Assembly: GCF_003697165.2 (NCBI RefSeq)
Contig: NZ_CP033092.2
Span: 620,001 to 684,000 of the forward strand
Direction of reading: 5' to 3'
DNA from: Escherichia coli DSM 30083 = JCM 1649 = ATCC 11775
GTDB lineage: Bacteria; Pseudomonadota; Gammaproteobacteria; Enterobacterales; Enterobacteriaceae
Length of the DNA: 64,000 nucleotides
The notes under the pieces: model-generated
The model's database searches: none
What the model was told of the DNA's origin: nothing
The model's input: the letters and a program-made list of their open reading frames with translations, nothing else
Position numbers and translations under genes: made by a program
Part shown: in pieces, positions 8,523-18,977 of the stretch
Layout: each line of letters begins with the position of its first letter
Numbering within the stretch: position 1 is the stretch's first letter

Positions 8523-8916
8523 GGGACTCCTCCTCGAGCAGCTGCCGATCGTTTGCCAGCTCATGGCGCGTGTGGCGCAGCAACGTAGACTTACGCGATT
8601 TACGTAACGTCCAGATGCCGCCAATCAGTGCCAGTAGCAGCAACACCACGGTGGTGGCAATCATCGCATTCAGGCGATATTGCGGATCAACCGCCCAGAT
8701 AACTAGCACCATCAGGCTCATAAGACCAAATGCAGCGAAAAGCATCGTCAGGCCCAGCATCAGTAAAAGTTGAAAGAGATTCGCTTTTTCCTCTTCCAGC
8801 TCCACCACCGCCAGCCGCAGACGTGTCTCCACCATTTCAACCATGATGGAAACAATTCGCTGCCCGATGCCCAGAACGCTTTTACCGGGCCCTTGCGCGT
8901 GATGAGTGTCCGCCAT
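8512..8916 (-). CDS. yqjE: Inner-membrane protein YqjE
   Basis: 134-residue protein of the YqjE / phage holin-like superfamily III. An N-terminal amphipathic region (VEMVETRLRLAVVELEEEKANL) precedes two strong transmembrane segments (residues about 50-72 and 83-102), then a charged C-terminus rich in Arg and Glu. The ATG at 8916 is two bases after the yqjD stop codon. Part of the compact yqjD-yqjE-yqjK cluster. Function unknown. Confidence 0.9.
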   Translation of the reverse strand: MADTHHAQGPGKSVLGIGQRIVSIMVEMVETRLRLAVVELEEEKANLFQLLLMLGLTMLFAAFGLMSLMVLVIWAVDPQYRLNAMIATTVVLLLLALIGGIWTLRKSRKSTLLRHTRHELANDRQLLEEESREQ

Positions 8917-8918
8917 AA

Positions 8919-9224
8919 TTAACGACGCGACAGCAGAACGCCGAGCACTACACCGATTGCTGCGCCAATGCCCACGCCCGTCCACGGATTTTCACGCACA
9001 TACTCATCGGCACGCGCCGCCGCGACACGGGTTTGTTTGGCAATGGCATCACCGGTTTCACCCAGGCGATAACGGCTCTGTTTCAGTGCCTGCTCCGCTT
9101 TGCTACGAATCTTACTCAACTCTTCTTTTGACTTCTCGCCAGATGAGCTAAGCACCTCTTCCAGCGTATCGGAAAGGGATTTCAACTCAGCACGCAGATG
9201 TTCCGTAGTGTGTTCTTTCGACAT
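8919..9224 (-). CDS. yqjD: Ribosome-binding membrane protein YqjD
   Basis: 101-residue DUF883 protein (ElaB/YgaM/YqjD family). A long charged helical N-terminal part (EHLRAELKSLSDTLEEVL) ends in a glycine-rich transmembrane segment near residues 82-99 and the C-terminal SRR. The E. coli protein is anchored in the inner membrane by its C-terminus, binds ribosomes and is induced in stationary phase under RpoS. It is followed within two bases by yqjE. The sequence shows the tail anchor; ribosome binding is from published work. Confidence 0.92.
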   Translation of the reverse strand: MSKEHTTEHLRAELKSLSDTLEEVLSSSGEKSKEELSKIRSKAEQALKQSRYRLGETGDAIAKQTRVAAARADEYVRENPWTGVGIGAAIGVVLGVLLSRR

Positions 9225-9261
9225 AGTTTTCTCCAGGTGAGTAAGTAGTGACTATTGTGAG

Positions 9262-9630
9262 TTAGTAGTCGCGCGCTTTCAGCTTTTTCAGCTCTTCCTG
9301 CGCTTCTGCCAGTTTCCGTTCGCGTTTGGCAATCTTATCTGCATCGCCTTTTTGCTTCGCCTCGGCTAAATCTTGCTGGCGTTCCGCCACCTCATCTTTC
9401 TGCTTTGCGATTTTCTTCTGATGATCGGCACGCAGCTGGCTATCTGAACAGTTGGCCCGGACTTCACTCAGGGCTTTATTCAGACCGTCAATACGATTCT
9501 GGTTTTGGTGTTTTTCGGCATAGCTGATCTCCTTAAGGATATTTTGCTCCTTTTCCTGACACAGGGTAGTGGCATAACTACCGGCACTAAGAGCAAAGAG
9601 AGAAACAGCTAAAGCGATGCGGTATTTCAT
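9262..9630 (-). CDS. yqjC: Periplasmic DUF1090 protein YqjC
   Basis: 122-residue protein with a cleavable signal peptide (MKYRIALAVSLFALSAGSYA, cut near residue 20) and a mature part that is almost entirely a Lys/Glu/Gln/Ala-rich coiled coil with two cysteines (TTLCQEKE and RANCSDSQ) that could form a disulfide in the periplasm. The start at 9630 has AAGG six bases upstream. It is the first gene of the leftward yqjC-D-E-K-F cluster. Function unknown. Confidence 0.9.
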   Translation of the reverse strand: MKYRIALAVSLFALSAGSYATTLCQEKEQNILKEISYAEKHQNQNRIDGLNKALSEVRANCSDSQLRADHQKKIAKQKDEVAERQQDLAEAKQKGDADKIAKRERKLAEAQEELKKLKARDY

Positions 9631-9776
9631 TCTTGAACCTTCCATTGTGATTCGGACCTATTACAAAGGAACGATTGTCCAGACAACGAAGCGGTAGTGT
9701 TAACCACCGCCTCATTAATCATAGACAGTTACGGTGAAATCACCAAAGTGAGTGATCTGTTTCGGATAACAGGAAG

Positions 9777-10160
9777 TTATCCGAAGCGATGAGAGTTATC
9801 CCGCAACCGGGTCAGCCACTGCATAGCCTGACTGTTATTGTCCTGCTGCGCAATGATGTAGCCATGGGGCAATGTTCTGTCGAGGACCGCTTTTGCGGCG
9901 GCGCTCTGGTCGCTGGAGTCAAAGGTAATTAACAGAGTGTCGTTTTTGGGGGTGATACTTTTGAAAGGAATGCCGTGAGCGTCAAGGTGATGCCAGATTG
10001 AAAAACCGTCTGGCATCGTTGTCCCTTGATGAACGGCACGAATCGCCAGCGTAGACTCTTGCTGGCGAACCGCGGACCAGGCCAGCAATAGTGTGCTGAC
10101 CAGAAGTAAAACAGCGCCGGACCAGGCTAGCTGGCGAAGTGACATGCGAGGTATTTGCAT
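9777..10160 (-). CDS. mzrA: EnvZ modulator MzrA
   Basis: 127-residue inner-membrane protein with one N-terminal transmembrane segment (residues about 11-27) and a periplasmic domain. In E. coli MzrA binds the sensor kinase EnvZ and links the CpxAR envelope-stress pathway to EnvZ/OmpR. It begins three bases after the yqjA stop codon, so the two form one operon. Function is from published work on this locus; the sequence itself shows only the topology. Confidence 0.92.
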   Translation of the reverse strand: MQIPRMSLRQLAWSGAVLLLVSTLLLAWSAVRQQESTLAIRAVHQGTTMPDGFSIWHHLDAHGIPFKSITPKNDTLLITFDSSDQSAAAKAVLDRTLPHGYIIAQQDNNSQAMQWLTRLRDNSHRFG

Positions 10161-10163
10161 CCC

Positions 10164-10826
10164 TTACCCCCGATTTCCATATTTCTTTTTCCATAACACG
10201 ACCAGAGAACCTGCCAGGCCAAACACCAGCAGCACCACCGGGAGCAGCATCAGGCATGACATCAGCTGGTCCTCGTACTTTAAAAATACCGGCGTTTTGC
10301 CGAGCATGTAACCCAGAGTTGTCAGGATCAACACCCACAGCAGACCACTCATCCAGTTGAAGAACTGAAAGCGCGCGTTATTCAGCCCTGATAACCCGGC
10401 AATCGTCGGCAGCAGTGTTCTGACAAACGCAATAAAGCGACCAATTAACAGCGCCGATAAACCGTGTTTATGAAAAAGATGGTGTGCGCGTTGATGATAA
10501 TGCGCGGGTAAATGAGATAGCCAGTTTTGTACGGTGCGGGTATTGCCCAGCCATCGCCCCTGAATATAGCTGACCCAGCAACCGAGGCTGGCGGCAACGG
10601 TCAGCAGCAGAATCGTTTGCGGATAGCCCATCGCGCCTTTCGCAATCAATACGCCGACCAGTACCAGTAAACTGTCGCCCGGTAAAAAGGCCGCCGGAAG
10701 CAAGCCGTTTTCAAGGAACAAAATGACAAACAAGACAAAATACAACATGCCAATCATCGACGGATTGGCCAGGGTTTCAAAATCCTGCGCCCACAGGGCT
10801 TGCAGCAATTGGGTCAAAAGTTCCAT
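10164..10826 (-). CDS. yqjA: DedA-family membrane protein YqjA
   Basis: 220-residue DedA family inner-membrane protein. The family's functional residues are present: Glu39 and Asp51 in FLENGLLPAAFLPGDSL, and Arg130 and Arg136 in IGRFIAFVRTLLP. It has about five hydrophobic segments. In E. coli YqjA and its paralogue YghB support alkaline pH tolerance, drug resistance and membrane energetics, and the family is implicated in lipid-carrier recycling. First gene of the yqjA-mzrA operon, which CpxR is known to control. Confidence 0.94.
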   Translation of the reverse strand: MELLTQLLQALWAQDFETLANPSMIGMLYFVLFVILFLENGLLPAAFLPGDSLLVLVGVLIAKGAMGYPQTILLLTVAASLGCWVSYIQGRWLGNTRTVQNWLSHLPAHYHQRAHHLFHKHGLSALLIGRFIAFVRTLLPTIAGLSGLNNARFQFFNWMSGLLWVLILTTLGYMLGKTPVFLKYEDQLMSCLMLLPVVLLVFGLAGSLVVLWKKKYGNRG

Positions 10827-11134
10827 TCATTATTCCTGGTGAATCGGTTAACGCCACGCTGGTTTTAAATGATGCACTACCGCAATGTTATTGCTGTCTT
10901 GGTATGTTCTGCGGGTTTGATACATCAACACAGCCTGAACTATTCCCTGTTAAATCGTGAGATAAGAAAGCATTCAAAAGCATAAATTCAAATTGAATCT
11001 AATTGTAACAAAGGTCAACGTTGTTCGTTATCAAAATTACATGTCCGTGGAGTCTGATTTTGCTGAATGCAGGGGAGGGAGGCGAGAGGATTTACACAGG
11101 CTGACACTTTATACTTTTCGCTTACCGACGAGAC
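10827..11134. other. Noncoding region between yqjA and exuR
   Basis: About 310 bases, A/T-rich. It must hold the yqjA-mzrA promoter on the minus strand. A TTGACC sequence on the minus strand (near 11018) resembles a -35 box but no convincing -10 follows, and I see no clear CpxR repeat. Nothing else can be assigned. Confidence 0.4.
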
Positions 11135-11157
11135 AAACAGGCGCACTGTAGCGCCTG
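11135..11157 (-). terminator. Terminator of exuR
   Basis: Stem CAGGCGC/GCGCCTG with a six-base loop; on the minus strand it is followed by TTTGTCTC. It lies 13 bases past the exuR stop codon. Confidence 0.8.
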
Positions 11158-11170
11158 TCGGACAGGAATT

Positions 11171-11947
11171 TCATTTACTGCCGCTGGTGGCTGTATCGAG
11201 ATGCACCACCGGGTTTTCGGCGAACAGATAGCGGTCGGCATTGAACTCGAAATCGTCGCTGGTTTCGTTAAATAACATGATCTTGGTGTTTTCCAGGTGC
11301 TGCCACATTGCCAGCTTAGCAGCATGAGGATCTTTGCGAATCAGCGCCTTGAGGATTTGATCGTGGTCATCACACCAGTTATCGACGGTACGGGCATCAA
11401 TGTGTTCGTGCAGTTTTTTCCAGTACGGGTTATGACTACGCTGGGTCCACATTTTTTCAACGATAGCCGCCAGGGCGGAGTTCTGCGTCGCCAGGGCTAC
11501 CTGAATATGGAACTGCAAATCCCACTCGGAATCACGGAAGCATTGTTCGCCGCGCGCCTGCTCCTGGATGGCCATCAATTTCATGATGTCCTGTTTCGTT
11601 ACCTGAGTTGCCGCGAACTCGGCAATATTACTTTCGATGAGCTGGCGAGCCTGGAGCAACTCAAACGGACCGTAATTGGCGAATTCCATATTATTGTCAG
11701 CCGCCTGCTGATGGCGAGGCTGGTTGGAAACCACATGAATACCTGAACCTTTACGCACTTCGACATAGCCTTCAACTTCCAGCATGATGATGGCTTCACG
11801 AACCACGGTGCGGCTGACGTTTTTTTCATCGGCAATAAAGCGTTCGGCAGGCAGTTTATCACCCACCAGATAGACGCCCTGTTCGATGCGCTCTTTCAGA
11901 TCAGCGGCAAGTTGTTGATACAAACGGCGTGGTTCAGTGATTTCCAT
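11171..11947 (-). CDS. exuR: Hexuronate-responsive repressor ExuR
   Basis: 258-residue GntR-family repressor (FadR subfamily). Residues about 6-75 form the winged helix domain (LYQQLAADLKERIEQG, AERFIADEKNVSRTVVREAI) and the rest is the helical FCD ligand domain. It represses exuT, uxaCA and related genes until galacturonate or glucuronate is present. The start at 11947 gives the usual length. An operator-like palindrome lies about 30 bases upstream, which fits autoregulation. Separated from the co-oriented exuT by a strong terminator. Confidence 0.95.
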   Translation of the reverse strand: MEITEPRRLYQQLAADLKERIEQGVYLVGDKLPAERFIADEKNVSRTVVREAIIMLEVEGYVEVRKGSGIHVVSNQPRHQQAADNNMEFANYGPFELLQARQLIESNIAEFAATQVTKQDIMKLMAIQEQARGEQCFRDSEWDLQFHIQVALATQNSALAAIVEKMWTQRSHNPYWKKLHEHIDARTVDNWCDDHDQILKALIRKDPHAAKLAMWQHLENTKIMLFNETSDDFEFNADRYLFAENPVVHLDTATSGSK

Positions 11948-11977
11948 ATGCGCTCCAGGCATGATACGGCAGACTAT

Positions 11978-11995
11978 ATTTGTTATACCACTTTT
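11978..11995. promoter_or_regulatory. ExuR operator-like site before exuR
   Basis: On the minus strand the sequence AAAAGTGGTATAACAAAT resembles the ExuR/UxuR box (approximately AAATTGGTATACCAATTT). It lies 31 bases upstream of the exuR start codon. Assignment by resemblance only. Confidence 0.55.
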
Positions 11996-12022
11996 GCGAG
12001 TTTAGCTCTACTCGCAGTGATG

Positions 12023-12048
12023 AAAAAGCCGCCTGAGAAGGCGGCTTT
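12023..12048 (-). terminator. Terminator of exuT
   Basis: Stem AAAGCCGCC/GGCGGCTTT with a six-base loop and a T run on the minus strand, 29 bases after the exuT stop codon. Confidence 0.88.
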
Positions 12049-12076
12049 GAAGGGAAACTAAAACTTACACGAAGCC

Positions 12077-13375
12077 TTAATGTTGCGGTGCGGGATCGTT
12101 ATGTGATTCCTGCGCCACCTCAATCGCCGGTTTGTTCTGCAACACGGTCCAGATAACCAGCGCACCTAACAGGTCGAACACTGCCAGAACTGCGAACAGC
12201 GGGCTGAAGCCGATGGTGTCAGCCAGTGCACCGACTACCAGTGCAAACAGCGTACTTGCCAGCCATGCGGACATCCCGGTTAAACCGTTCGCCGTCGCCA
12301 CTTCGTTACGACCGAACACGTCAGACGAGAGCGTAATCAGTGCGCCAGACAGTGCCTGGTGAGCAAAACCACCGATACACAGCAGCATAATCGCGACATA
12401 CGGGTTGGTGAACAGACCGATCATACCCGGGCCAATCATCAGCACCGCACCCAGCGTTACGACCATCTTACGGGAAACGATCAGGTTCACACCAAACCAA
12501 CGCTGGAACAGCGGCGGCAGGTAACCACCGAGGATACAACCGAGGTCAGCAAACAGCATCGGCATCCAGGCAAACATCGCGATCTCTTTCAGGTTAAAGC
12601 CGTAAACTTTAAACATGAACAGCGGGATCCACGCGTTAAAAGTACCCCATGCCGGTTCTGCCAGGAAGCGCGGCAGCGCGATACCCCAGAACTGACGGTT
12701 GCGCAGGATCTGACCAACGGACATTTTCTTCGCTGTGTCAACCTGGTGCTGGGCTTCCTGACCATTAATAATGTAGTCGCGTTCTTCATCGGTCAGATGT
12801 TTCTGGTCGCGCGGATGTTTATAGAAAATCAGCCATGCCATCGCCCAGATAAAGCTCAACGCACCGGAGATGATAAATGCCATCTGCCAGCTGTGCATCA
12901 CGATTGCCCATACCACCAGCGGCGGCGCAATCATCGCACCAATCGAAGAACCTACGTTAAAGTAACCTACCGCGATGGAACGCTCTTTCGCCGGGAACCA
13001 TTCGGAGCTGGCTTTCAGACCCGCCGGAATCATCGCGGCTTCCGCGGCACCGACCGCACCACGAGCAACCGCCAGGCCACCCCAACTACCTGCCAGCGCA
13101 GTTGCACCACAGAACACGGCCCACAGTACAGCAAACATTGCATAACCGATTTTCGTACCCAGCACATCCAGTACATAACCCGCTACCGGTTGCATGACCG
13201 TATAAGCAGCAGAATACGCTGCGATGATATAGGAATACTGTTGGGTGGAGATGTTTAACTCTTCCATCAGAGTTGGCGCAGCTGCCGCCACAGTGTTACG
13301 CGTCAGGTAACCAAGCACGGTGCCGAGCGTCACCAGTGCGATCATATACCAACGTAACCCTTTAATTTTACGCAT
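12077..13375 (-). CDS. exuT: Hexuronate transporter ExuT
   Basis: 432-residue inner-membrane transporter of the major facilitator superfamily (anion:cation symporter group) that imports galacturonate and glucuronate with protons. About twelve hydrophobic segments are visible; the segment-2/3 loop includes the MFS-type GYVLDVLGTKIG motif. The start at 13375 has GAGG six bases upstream; an in-frame upstream extension of 40 codons runs into the regulatory region and is rejected. It is divergent from uxaC and shares its operator region. Confidence 0.95.
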   Translation of the reverse strand: MRKIKGLRWYMIALVTLGTVLGYLTRNTVAAAAPTLMEELNISTQQYSYIIAAYSAAYTVMQPVAGYVLDVLGTKIGYAMFAVLWAVFCGATALAGSWGGLAVARGAVGAAEAAMIPAGLKASSEWFPAKERSIAVGYFNVGSSIGAMIAPPLVVWAIVMHSWQMAFIISGALSFIWAMAWLIFYKHPRDQKHLTDEERDYIINGQEAQHQVDTAKKMSVGQILRNRQFWGIALPRFLAEPAWGTFNAWIPLFMFKVYGFNLKEIAMFAWMPMLFADLGCILGGYLPPLFQRWFGVNLIVSRKMVVTLGAVLMIGPGMIGLFTNPYVAIMLLCIGGFAHQALSGALITLSSDVFGRNEVATANGLTGMSAWLASTLFALVVGALADTIGFSPLFAVLAVFDLLGALVIWTVLQNKPAIEVAQESHNDPAPQH

Positions 13376-13606
13376 GTAAAACCTCATCGTTTTGTTATAT
13401 CCGCAGGAAGCGCGGCCATCATCCCGCCAGAGGCTGAAGATGTTAGTTACGACCGGGTAACCGAAAAAAAACCGGCACGCCCCGAACGTTGCCATGAAAG
13501 TTTCGTGCTAATTCGGCTTCCGTACCGGTTAACCCGATTCATCTAACAAATGAATGAATCGGCAATTTGCATTCCGTCGACTTATGATTTGCGACGGCAG
13601 AAAGAT

Positions 13607-13624
13607 AACTTGTCATACAACTTT
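13607..13624. promoter_or_regulatory. ExuR operator-like site on the exuT side
   Basis: AACTTGTCATACAACTTT resembles the ExuR/UxuR consensus in both half-sites. It directly abuts the CRP site, a normal layout for a catabolite-activated, inducer-relieved promoter. Assigned by resemblance. Confidence 0.55.
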
Positions 13625-13625
13625 A

Positions 13626-13647
13626 AAAGGTGAGAGCCATCACAAAT
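13626..13647. promoter_or_regulatory. CRP-cAMP binding site
   Basis: GGTGA-N6-TCACA matches the CRP core TGTGA-N6-TCACA at nine of ten positions. It lies between divergent exuT and uxaC, both known to require CRP. Confidence 0.7.
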
Positions 13648-13755
13648 GTGCGAATATTTGTAGGGACATTACCTGACGACGGCGAGGCCAGTACTGGCGC
13701 GGCCTGCAGCGAGATTTACCACTTTGAGAGTAATTTTTTTAACTACGTTTATTGA

Positions 13756-15270
<1,515 letters not shown>

Positions 15271-15284
15271 GGTCTGGGGTTGAT

Positions 15285-16772
15285 ATGCAATACATCAAGA
15301 TCCATGCGCTGGATAACGTCGCGGTTGCTTTAGCGGATTTGGCTGAAGGCACAGAAGTCAGTGTCGATAACCAGACTGTTACGCTGCGCCAGGATGTTGC
15401 TCGTGGACATAAATTTGCGTTAACGGATATCGCAAAAGGGGCCAACGTCATTAAATATGGCCTGCCGATTGGTTATGCATTGGCGGATATTGCAGCGGGG
15501 GAACACGTTCACGCCCACAATACGCGCACGAATCTGAGCGATCTGGATCAGTATCGCTATCAACCTGATTTTCAGGATCTGCCTGCGCAAGCGGCAGATC
15601 GTGAAGTGCAGATCTATCGTCGCGCTAACGGCGATGTCGGGGTGCGTAATGAGCTGTGGATCCTGCCAACCGTGGGCTGTGTCAACGGCATCGCGCGGCA
15701 GATCCAAAATCGTTTCCTGAAAGAGACCAACAACGCTGAAGGTACCGACGGCGTGTTCCTCTTCAGCCACACCTACGGCTGCTCACAACTGGGCGACGAT
15801 CACATCAATACTCGCACCATGCTGCAAAACATGGTGCGCCACCCGAACGCGGGCGCAGTGCTGGTGATTGGTCTGGGCTGTGAAAACAACCAGGTTGCCG
15901 CATTCCGTGAAACGTTGGGCGATATCGATCCTGAACGCGTTCATTTCATGATCTGCCAACAGCAGGATGATGAAATCGAGGCCGGGATCGCGCATTTGCA
16001 TCAGCTGTATAGCGTGATGCGCAACGATAAACGCGAGCCGGGCAAACTCAGCGAACTGAAGTTTGGTCTGGAGTGCGGTGGTTCTGACGGTCTTTCTGGT
16101 ATTACTGCTAACCCGATGCTGGGGCGTTTCTCTGACTACGTGATTGCTAACGGCGGTACTACCGTACTGACCGAAGTGCCGGAGATGTTTGGCGCAGAGC
16201 AGTTGCTGATGGACCATTGTCGCGACGAAGCAACGTTTGAAAAACTGGTCACCATGGTCAATGACTTCAAGCAGTACTTTATTGCCCATGACCAGCCGAT
16301 CTACGAAAACCCATCACCGGGGAACAAAGCAGGCGGTATCACCACGCTGGAAGACAAATCACTTGGCTGTACCCAGAAAGCGGGTACCAGTGTCGTGGTT
16401 GACGTGCTGCGTTACGGCGAGCGTCTGAAAACGCCGGGGCTGAACTTGTTAAGTGCGCCGGGTAACGATGCCGTAGCGACCAGCGCCCTGGCGGGTGCGG
16501 GCTGCCATATGGTGCTGTTCAGTACTGGTCGTGGTACGCCGTATGGTGGATTTGTGCCGACGGTGAAAATCGCCACCAACAGTGAACTGGCGGCGAAGAA
16601 AAAACACTGGATCGACTTTGACGCGGGTCAGCTGATCCACGGTAAAGCGATGCCGCAGTTGCTGGAAGAATTTATCGACACCATCGTTGAGTTTGCCAAT
16701 GGTAAACAAACCTGCAACGAGCGTAACGACTTCCGCGAACTGGCGATCTTCAAAAGCGGCGTAACGCTATAA
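15285..16772 (+). CDS. uxaA: Altronate dehydratase UxaA
   Basis: 495-residue cytosolic enzyme that dehydrates D-altronate to 2-keto-3-deoxygluconate, needing Fe2+ or Mn2+. It has an N-terminal SAF domain (residues about 10-80) and a large C-terminal UxaA-type catalytic domain with conserved cysteine-containing blocks TYGCSQLGDD, LGCENNQ, LECGGSDGLSG and LGCTQKAG. It starts 14 bases after uxaC, so they are one operon that ends in a hairpin at 16796-16830. Confidence 0.96.
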   Translation: MQYIKIHALDNVAVALADLAEGTEVSVDNQTVTLRQDVARGHKFALTDIAKGANVIKYGLPIGYALADIAAGEHVHAHNTRTNLSDLDQYRYQPDFQDLPAQAADREVQIYRRANGDVGVRNELWILPTVGCVNGIARQIQNRFLKETNNAEGTDGVFLFSHTYGCSQLGDDHINTRTMLQNMVRHPNAGAVLVIGLGCENNQVAAFRETLGDIDPERVHFMICQQQDDEIEAGIAHLHQLYSVMRNDKREPGKLSELKFGLECGGSDGLSGITANPMLGRFSDYVIANGGTTVLTEVPEMFGAEQLLMDHCRDEATFEKLVTMVNDFKQYFIAHDQPIYENPSPGNKAGGITTLEDKSLGCTQKAGTSVVVDVLRYGERLKTPGLNLLSAPGNDAVATSALAGAGCHMVLFSTGRGTPYGGFVPTVKIATNSELAAKKKHWIDFDAGQLIHGKAMPQLLEEFIDTIVEFANGKQTCNERNDFRELAIFKSGVTL

Positions 16773-16795
16773 AGTCGAAATGAGTTGTTAATAAA

Positions 16796-16830
16796 AAACG
16801 GCGTTTCATAATGTGAAGCGCCGTTTGCTT
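16796..16830 (+). terminator. Terminator of uxaCA
   Basis: Thirteen-base stem AAACGGCGTTTCA/TGAAGCGCCGTTT, with one G-T pair and a five-base loop, followed by GCTTTT. It is placed 23 bases after the uxaA stop codon and just before ygjV. Confidence 0.85.
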
Positions 16831-16854
16831 TTCCATACCTGCTAAGGATTTATC

Positions 16855-17406
16855 ATGACCGCGTATTGGCTGGCCCAGGGCGTGGGTGTCATCGCCTTTC
16901 TGATTGGTATCACAACATTTTTCAATCGTGACGAACGTCGCTTCAAAAAGCAACTTTCGGTCTATAGCGCCGTTATTGGCGTACATTTTTTTCTTCTGGG
17001 CACCTATCCTGCCGGTGCCAGTGCCATCCTTAATGCCATTCGTACATTGATTACCTTACGCACGCGCAGCTTATGGGTAATGGCGATTTTTATTGTGCTG
17101 ACTGGCGGAATTGGCCTCGCGAAGTTCCATCATCCTGTCGAACTATTGCCGGTAATCGGCACGATTGTCAGTACCTGGGCGCTGTTCCGCTGTAAAGGGC
17201 TGACCATGCGCTGCGTAATGTGGTTTTCAACGTGTTGCTGGGTGATTCACAACTTCTGGGCGGGGTCGATAGGCGGCACGATGATTGAAGGCAGTTTTCT
17301 GCTGATGAATGGCCTGAATATCATTCGTTTCTGGCGTATGCAGAGAAGGGGAATTGATCCGTTTAAAGTGGAGAAAACCCCTTCCGCCGTAGACGAAAGG
17401 GGCTAA
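16855..17406 (+). CDS. ygjV: Inner-membrane protein YgjV
   Basis: 183-residue integral membrane protein of the YgjV (bacterial inner membrane protein, Imp) family with about six hydrophobic segments and Arg-rich short loops; starts MTAYWLAQGVGVIAF. A cytosolic Lys/Arg-containing tail closes it. No catalytic motif is visible. It converges on sstT with only three bases between stop codons, and its last 30 coding bases contain the sstT terminator. Function unknown. Confidence 0.88.
   Translation: MTAYWLAQGVGVIAFLIGITTFFNRDERRFKKQLSVYSAVIGVHFFLLGTYPAGASAILNAIRTLITLRTRSLWVMAIFIVLTGGIGLAKFHHPVELLPVIGTIVSTWALFRCKGLTMRCVMWFSTCCWVIHNFWAGSIGGTMIEGSFLLMNGLNIIRFWRMQRRGIDPFKVEKTPSAVDERG
17374..17402 (-). 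terminator. sstT terminator embedded in the ygjV coding end
   Basis: On the minus strand CCCCTT/AAGGGG pair around an inner loop and are followed by TTTTCTCC. The hairpin lies 8-36 bases past the sstT stop codon, wholly inside the last codons of the opposing gene ygjV. Confidence 0.7.
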
Positions 17407-17409
17407 GTA

Positions 17410-18654
17410 TTAGTTACGCAGGGCGCTATTTGCCAGACGATCGTCTTCCGCCTGGCAAGCTGCCGCAGTGAACAGCACGTCAGTTGACGAGTTCAGCGCG
17501 GTTTCACAGGAGTCCTGCAATACGCCGATAATAAAGCCGACAGCAACCACCTGCATGGCGATATCGTTCGAAATACCGAACATATTACAGGCCAGTGGGA
17601 TCAGCAACAGAGACCCCCCCGCCACGCCGGATGCGCCACAGGCACACAGAGAAGCCACTACGCTCAACAGCAGCGCTGTGGGCAGATCAACCGGAATACC
17701 CAGCGTATTAACCGCAGCCAGCGTCAACACGGTAATGGTGATTGCTGCGCCCGCCATATTGATGGTGGCTCCCAGCGGAATAGAAACGGAATAGGTATCG
17801 CGATCCAGATTCAGCTTTTCACACAGCGCCATATTCACCGGAATGTTCGCCGCAGAGCTGCGGGTGAAGAAGGCATACACGCCGCTTTCGCGCAGGCACA
17901 GCAGCACCAGCGGGAACGGGTTACGACGAATTTTCCACCATACCAGCAGTGGGTTAACCACCAGCGCCACCAGCAGCATACAGCCAACCAGTACCACCAG
18001 CAGTTGCGCGTAGCCCCACAGCGTGGAGAAACCGGTGGTTGCCAGGGTAGAAGAAACCAGACCAAAAATACCGATCGGTGCGAAGTGAATCACCAGTTTC
18101 ACCATAAAGGTAACGGCATTCGACATATCGTTGACCAGGTTTTTGGTGGTTTCGTTACCGTGACGCAGTGCGAAACCGAGGCCAATTGCCCACACCAGGA
18201 TCCCGATATAGTTACCTTTCAGCAGCGCGTCAATGGGGTTGGAAACCATGCTCATTACCAGCCCGCGCATCACTTCTACAATGCCTGACGGCGGCGAAAT
18301 ATCACCCGCGCTACTGGACAAGTGCAGGGTAGAAGGGAAGGCAAAACTGAAGATTACTGCGGCCAGAGCAGCAGAGAAGGTGCCCAGCAGATAGAGGAAC
18401 AAAATAGGGCGGATATTGGTTTTCTGCCCGTGCTGGTGGTTAGCAATAGATGCCATTACCAGCATCAACACCAGGATGGGGGCAACGGCTTTCAGTGCGC
18501 CGACGAACAAAGTACCTAACAGACCAACAGCTTCCGCCGCGGGTTTTGAGATCCATGCCAGAAGAATCCCCAGAATAAGGCCGGCCAGGATTTGTTTTAC
18601 CAGGCTGCCATGAGCCAGACGCCGGAATAGCCCCGGTGAATGTTGCGTAGTCAT
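17410..18654 (-). CDS. sstT: Sodium/serine-threonine symporter SstT
   Basis: 414-residue inner-membrane transporter of the DAACS (dicarboxylate/amino acid:cation symporter) family that imports L-serine and L-threonine with Na+. Multiple hydrophobic segments are visible, with the two family hairpin regions: the Ser-rich [11 protein letters not shown] block and the [13 protein letters not shown] block that forms substrate and sodium sites. Ends near residue 414, the usual length. Its terminator lies inside the convergent gene ygjV. Confidence 0.95.
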
Positions 18655-18977
18655 TTTTCGATCCTTTCATTGTGTTGTCGCACATCCCTGGTGCGTTCTG
18701 TCGACGCATCTTTCAGGATGTAACAAAGTGTTTGCAAGGTCGAGTATAAGGAAAGTTACAGCTTCGGGAAGCGAAATATGCTGGATTTTAAAGAGAAGTC
18801 ATATTTCGCAACTTAATGGTTACATTTGTTTGACATGAAAATAAAGCCCAACGTGCGGCTTCCAGACTGATGACAACGTCAAAAAAGTACTCGGTCAGTC
18901 CCCTCGCCCCTTTTGGGGAGAGGGAGAAAACGGTGCTCATGTTGATGACAGAGTACACGGCTTAGGCAGATTAAAAA
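18655..18977. other. Spacer between sstT and alx with a GC-rich palindrome
   Basis: About 320 noncoding bases. The part next to sstT should contain its promoter on the minus strand. At 18901-18924 a GC-rich inverted repeat (CCCTCGCCCC, loop TTTT, GGGGAGAGGG) resembles the box C type of short dispersed E. coli repeat. Nothing else is evident. Confidence 0.5.
18901..18924. repeat. GC-rich inverted repeat, box C-like
   Basis: Ten-base arms CCCTCGCCCC and GGGGAGAGGG around TTTT, one mismatched pair. It lies downstream of alx (minus strand) and may also help to end its transcript. The box C label is by resemblance. Confidence 0.5.

Noticed and set aside
12359..13258. A 299-codon + strand frame opposite exuT
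   Set aside because: Shadow frame; His/Gln/Arg/Thr-rich composition is typical of the antisense of membrane protein genes.
13376..13495. N-terminal extension of exuT by 40 codons
   Set aside because: It enters the divergent regulatory region and adds residues unlike any MFS start; the ATG at 13375 has a good ribosome site.
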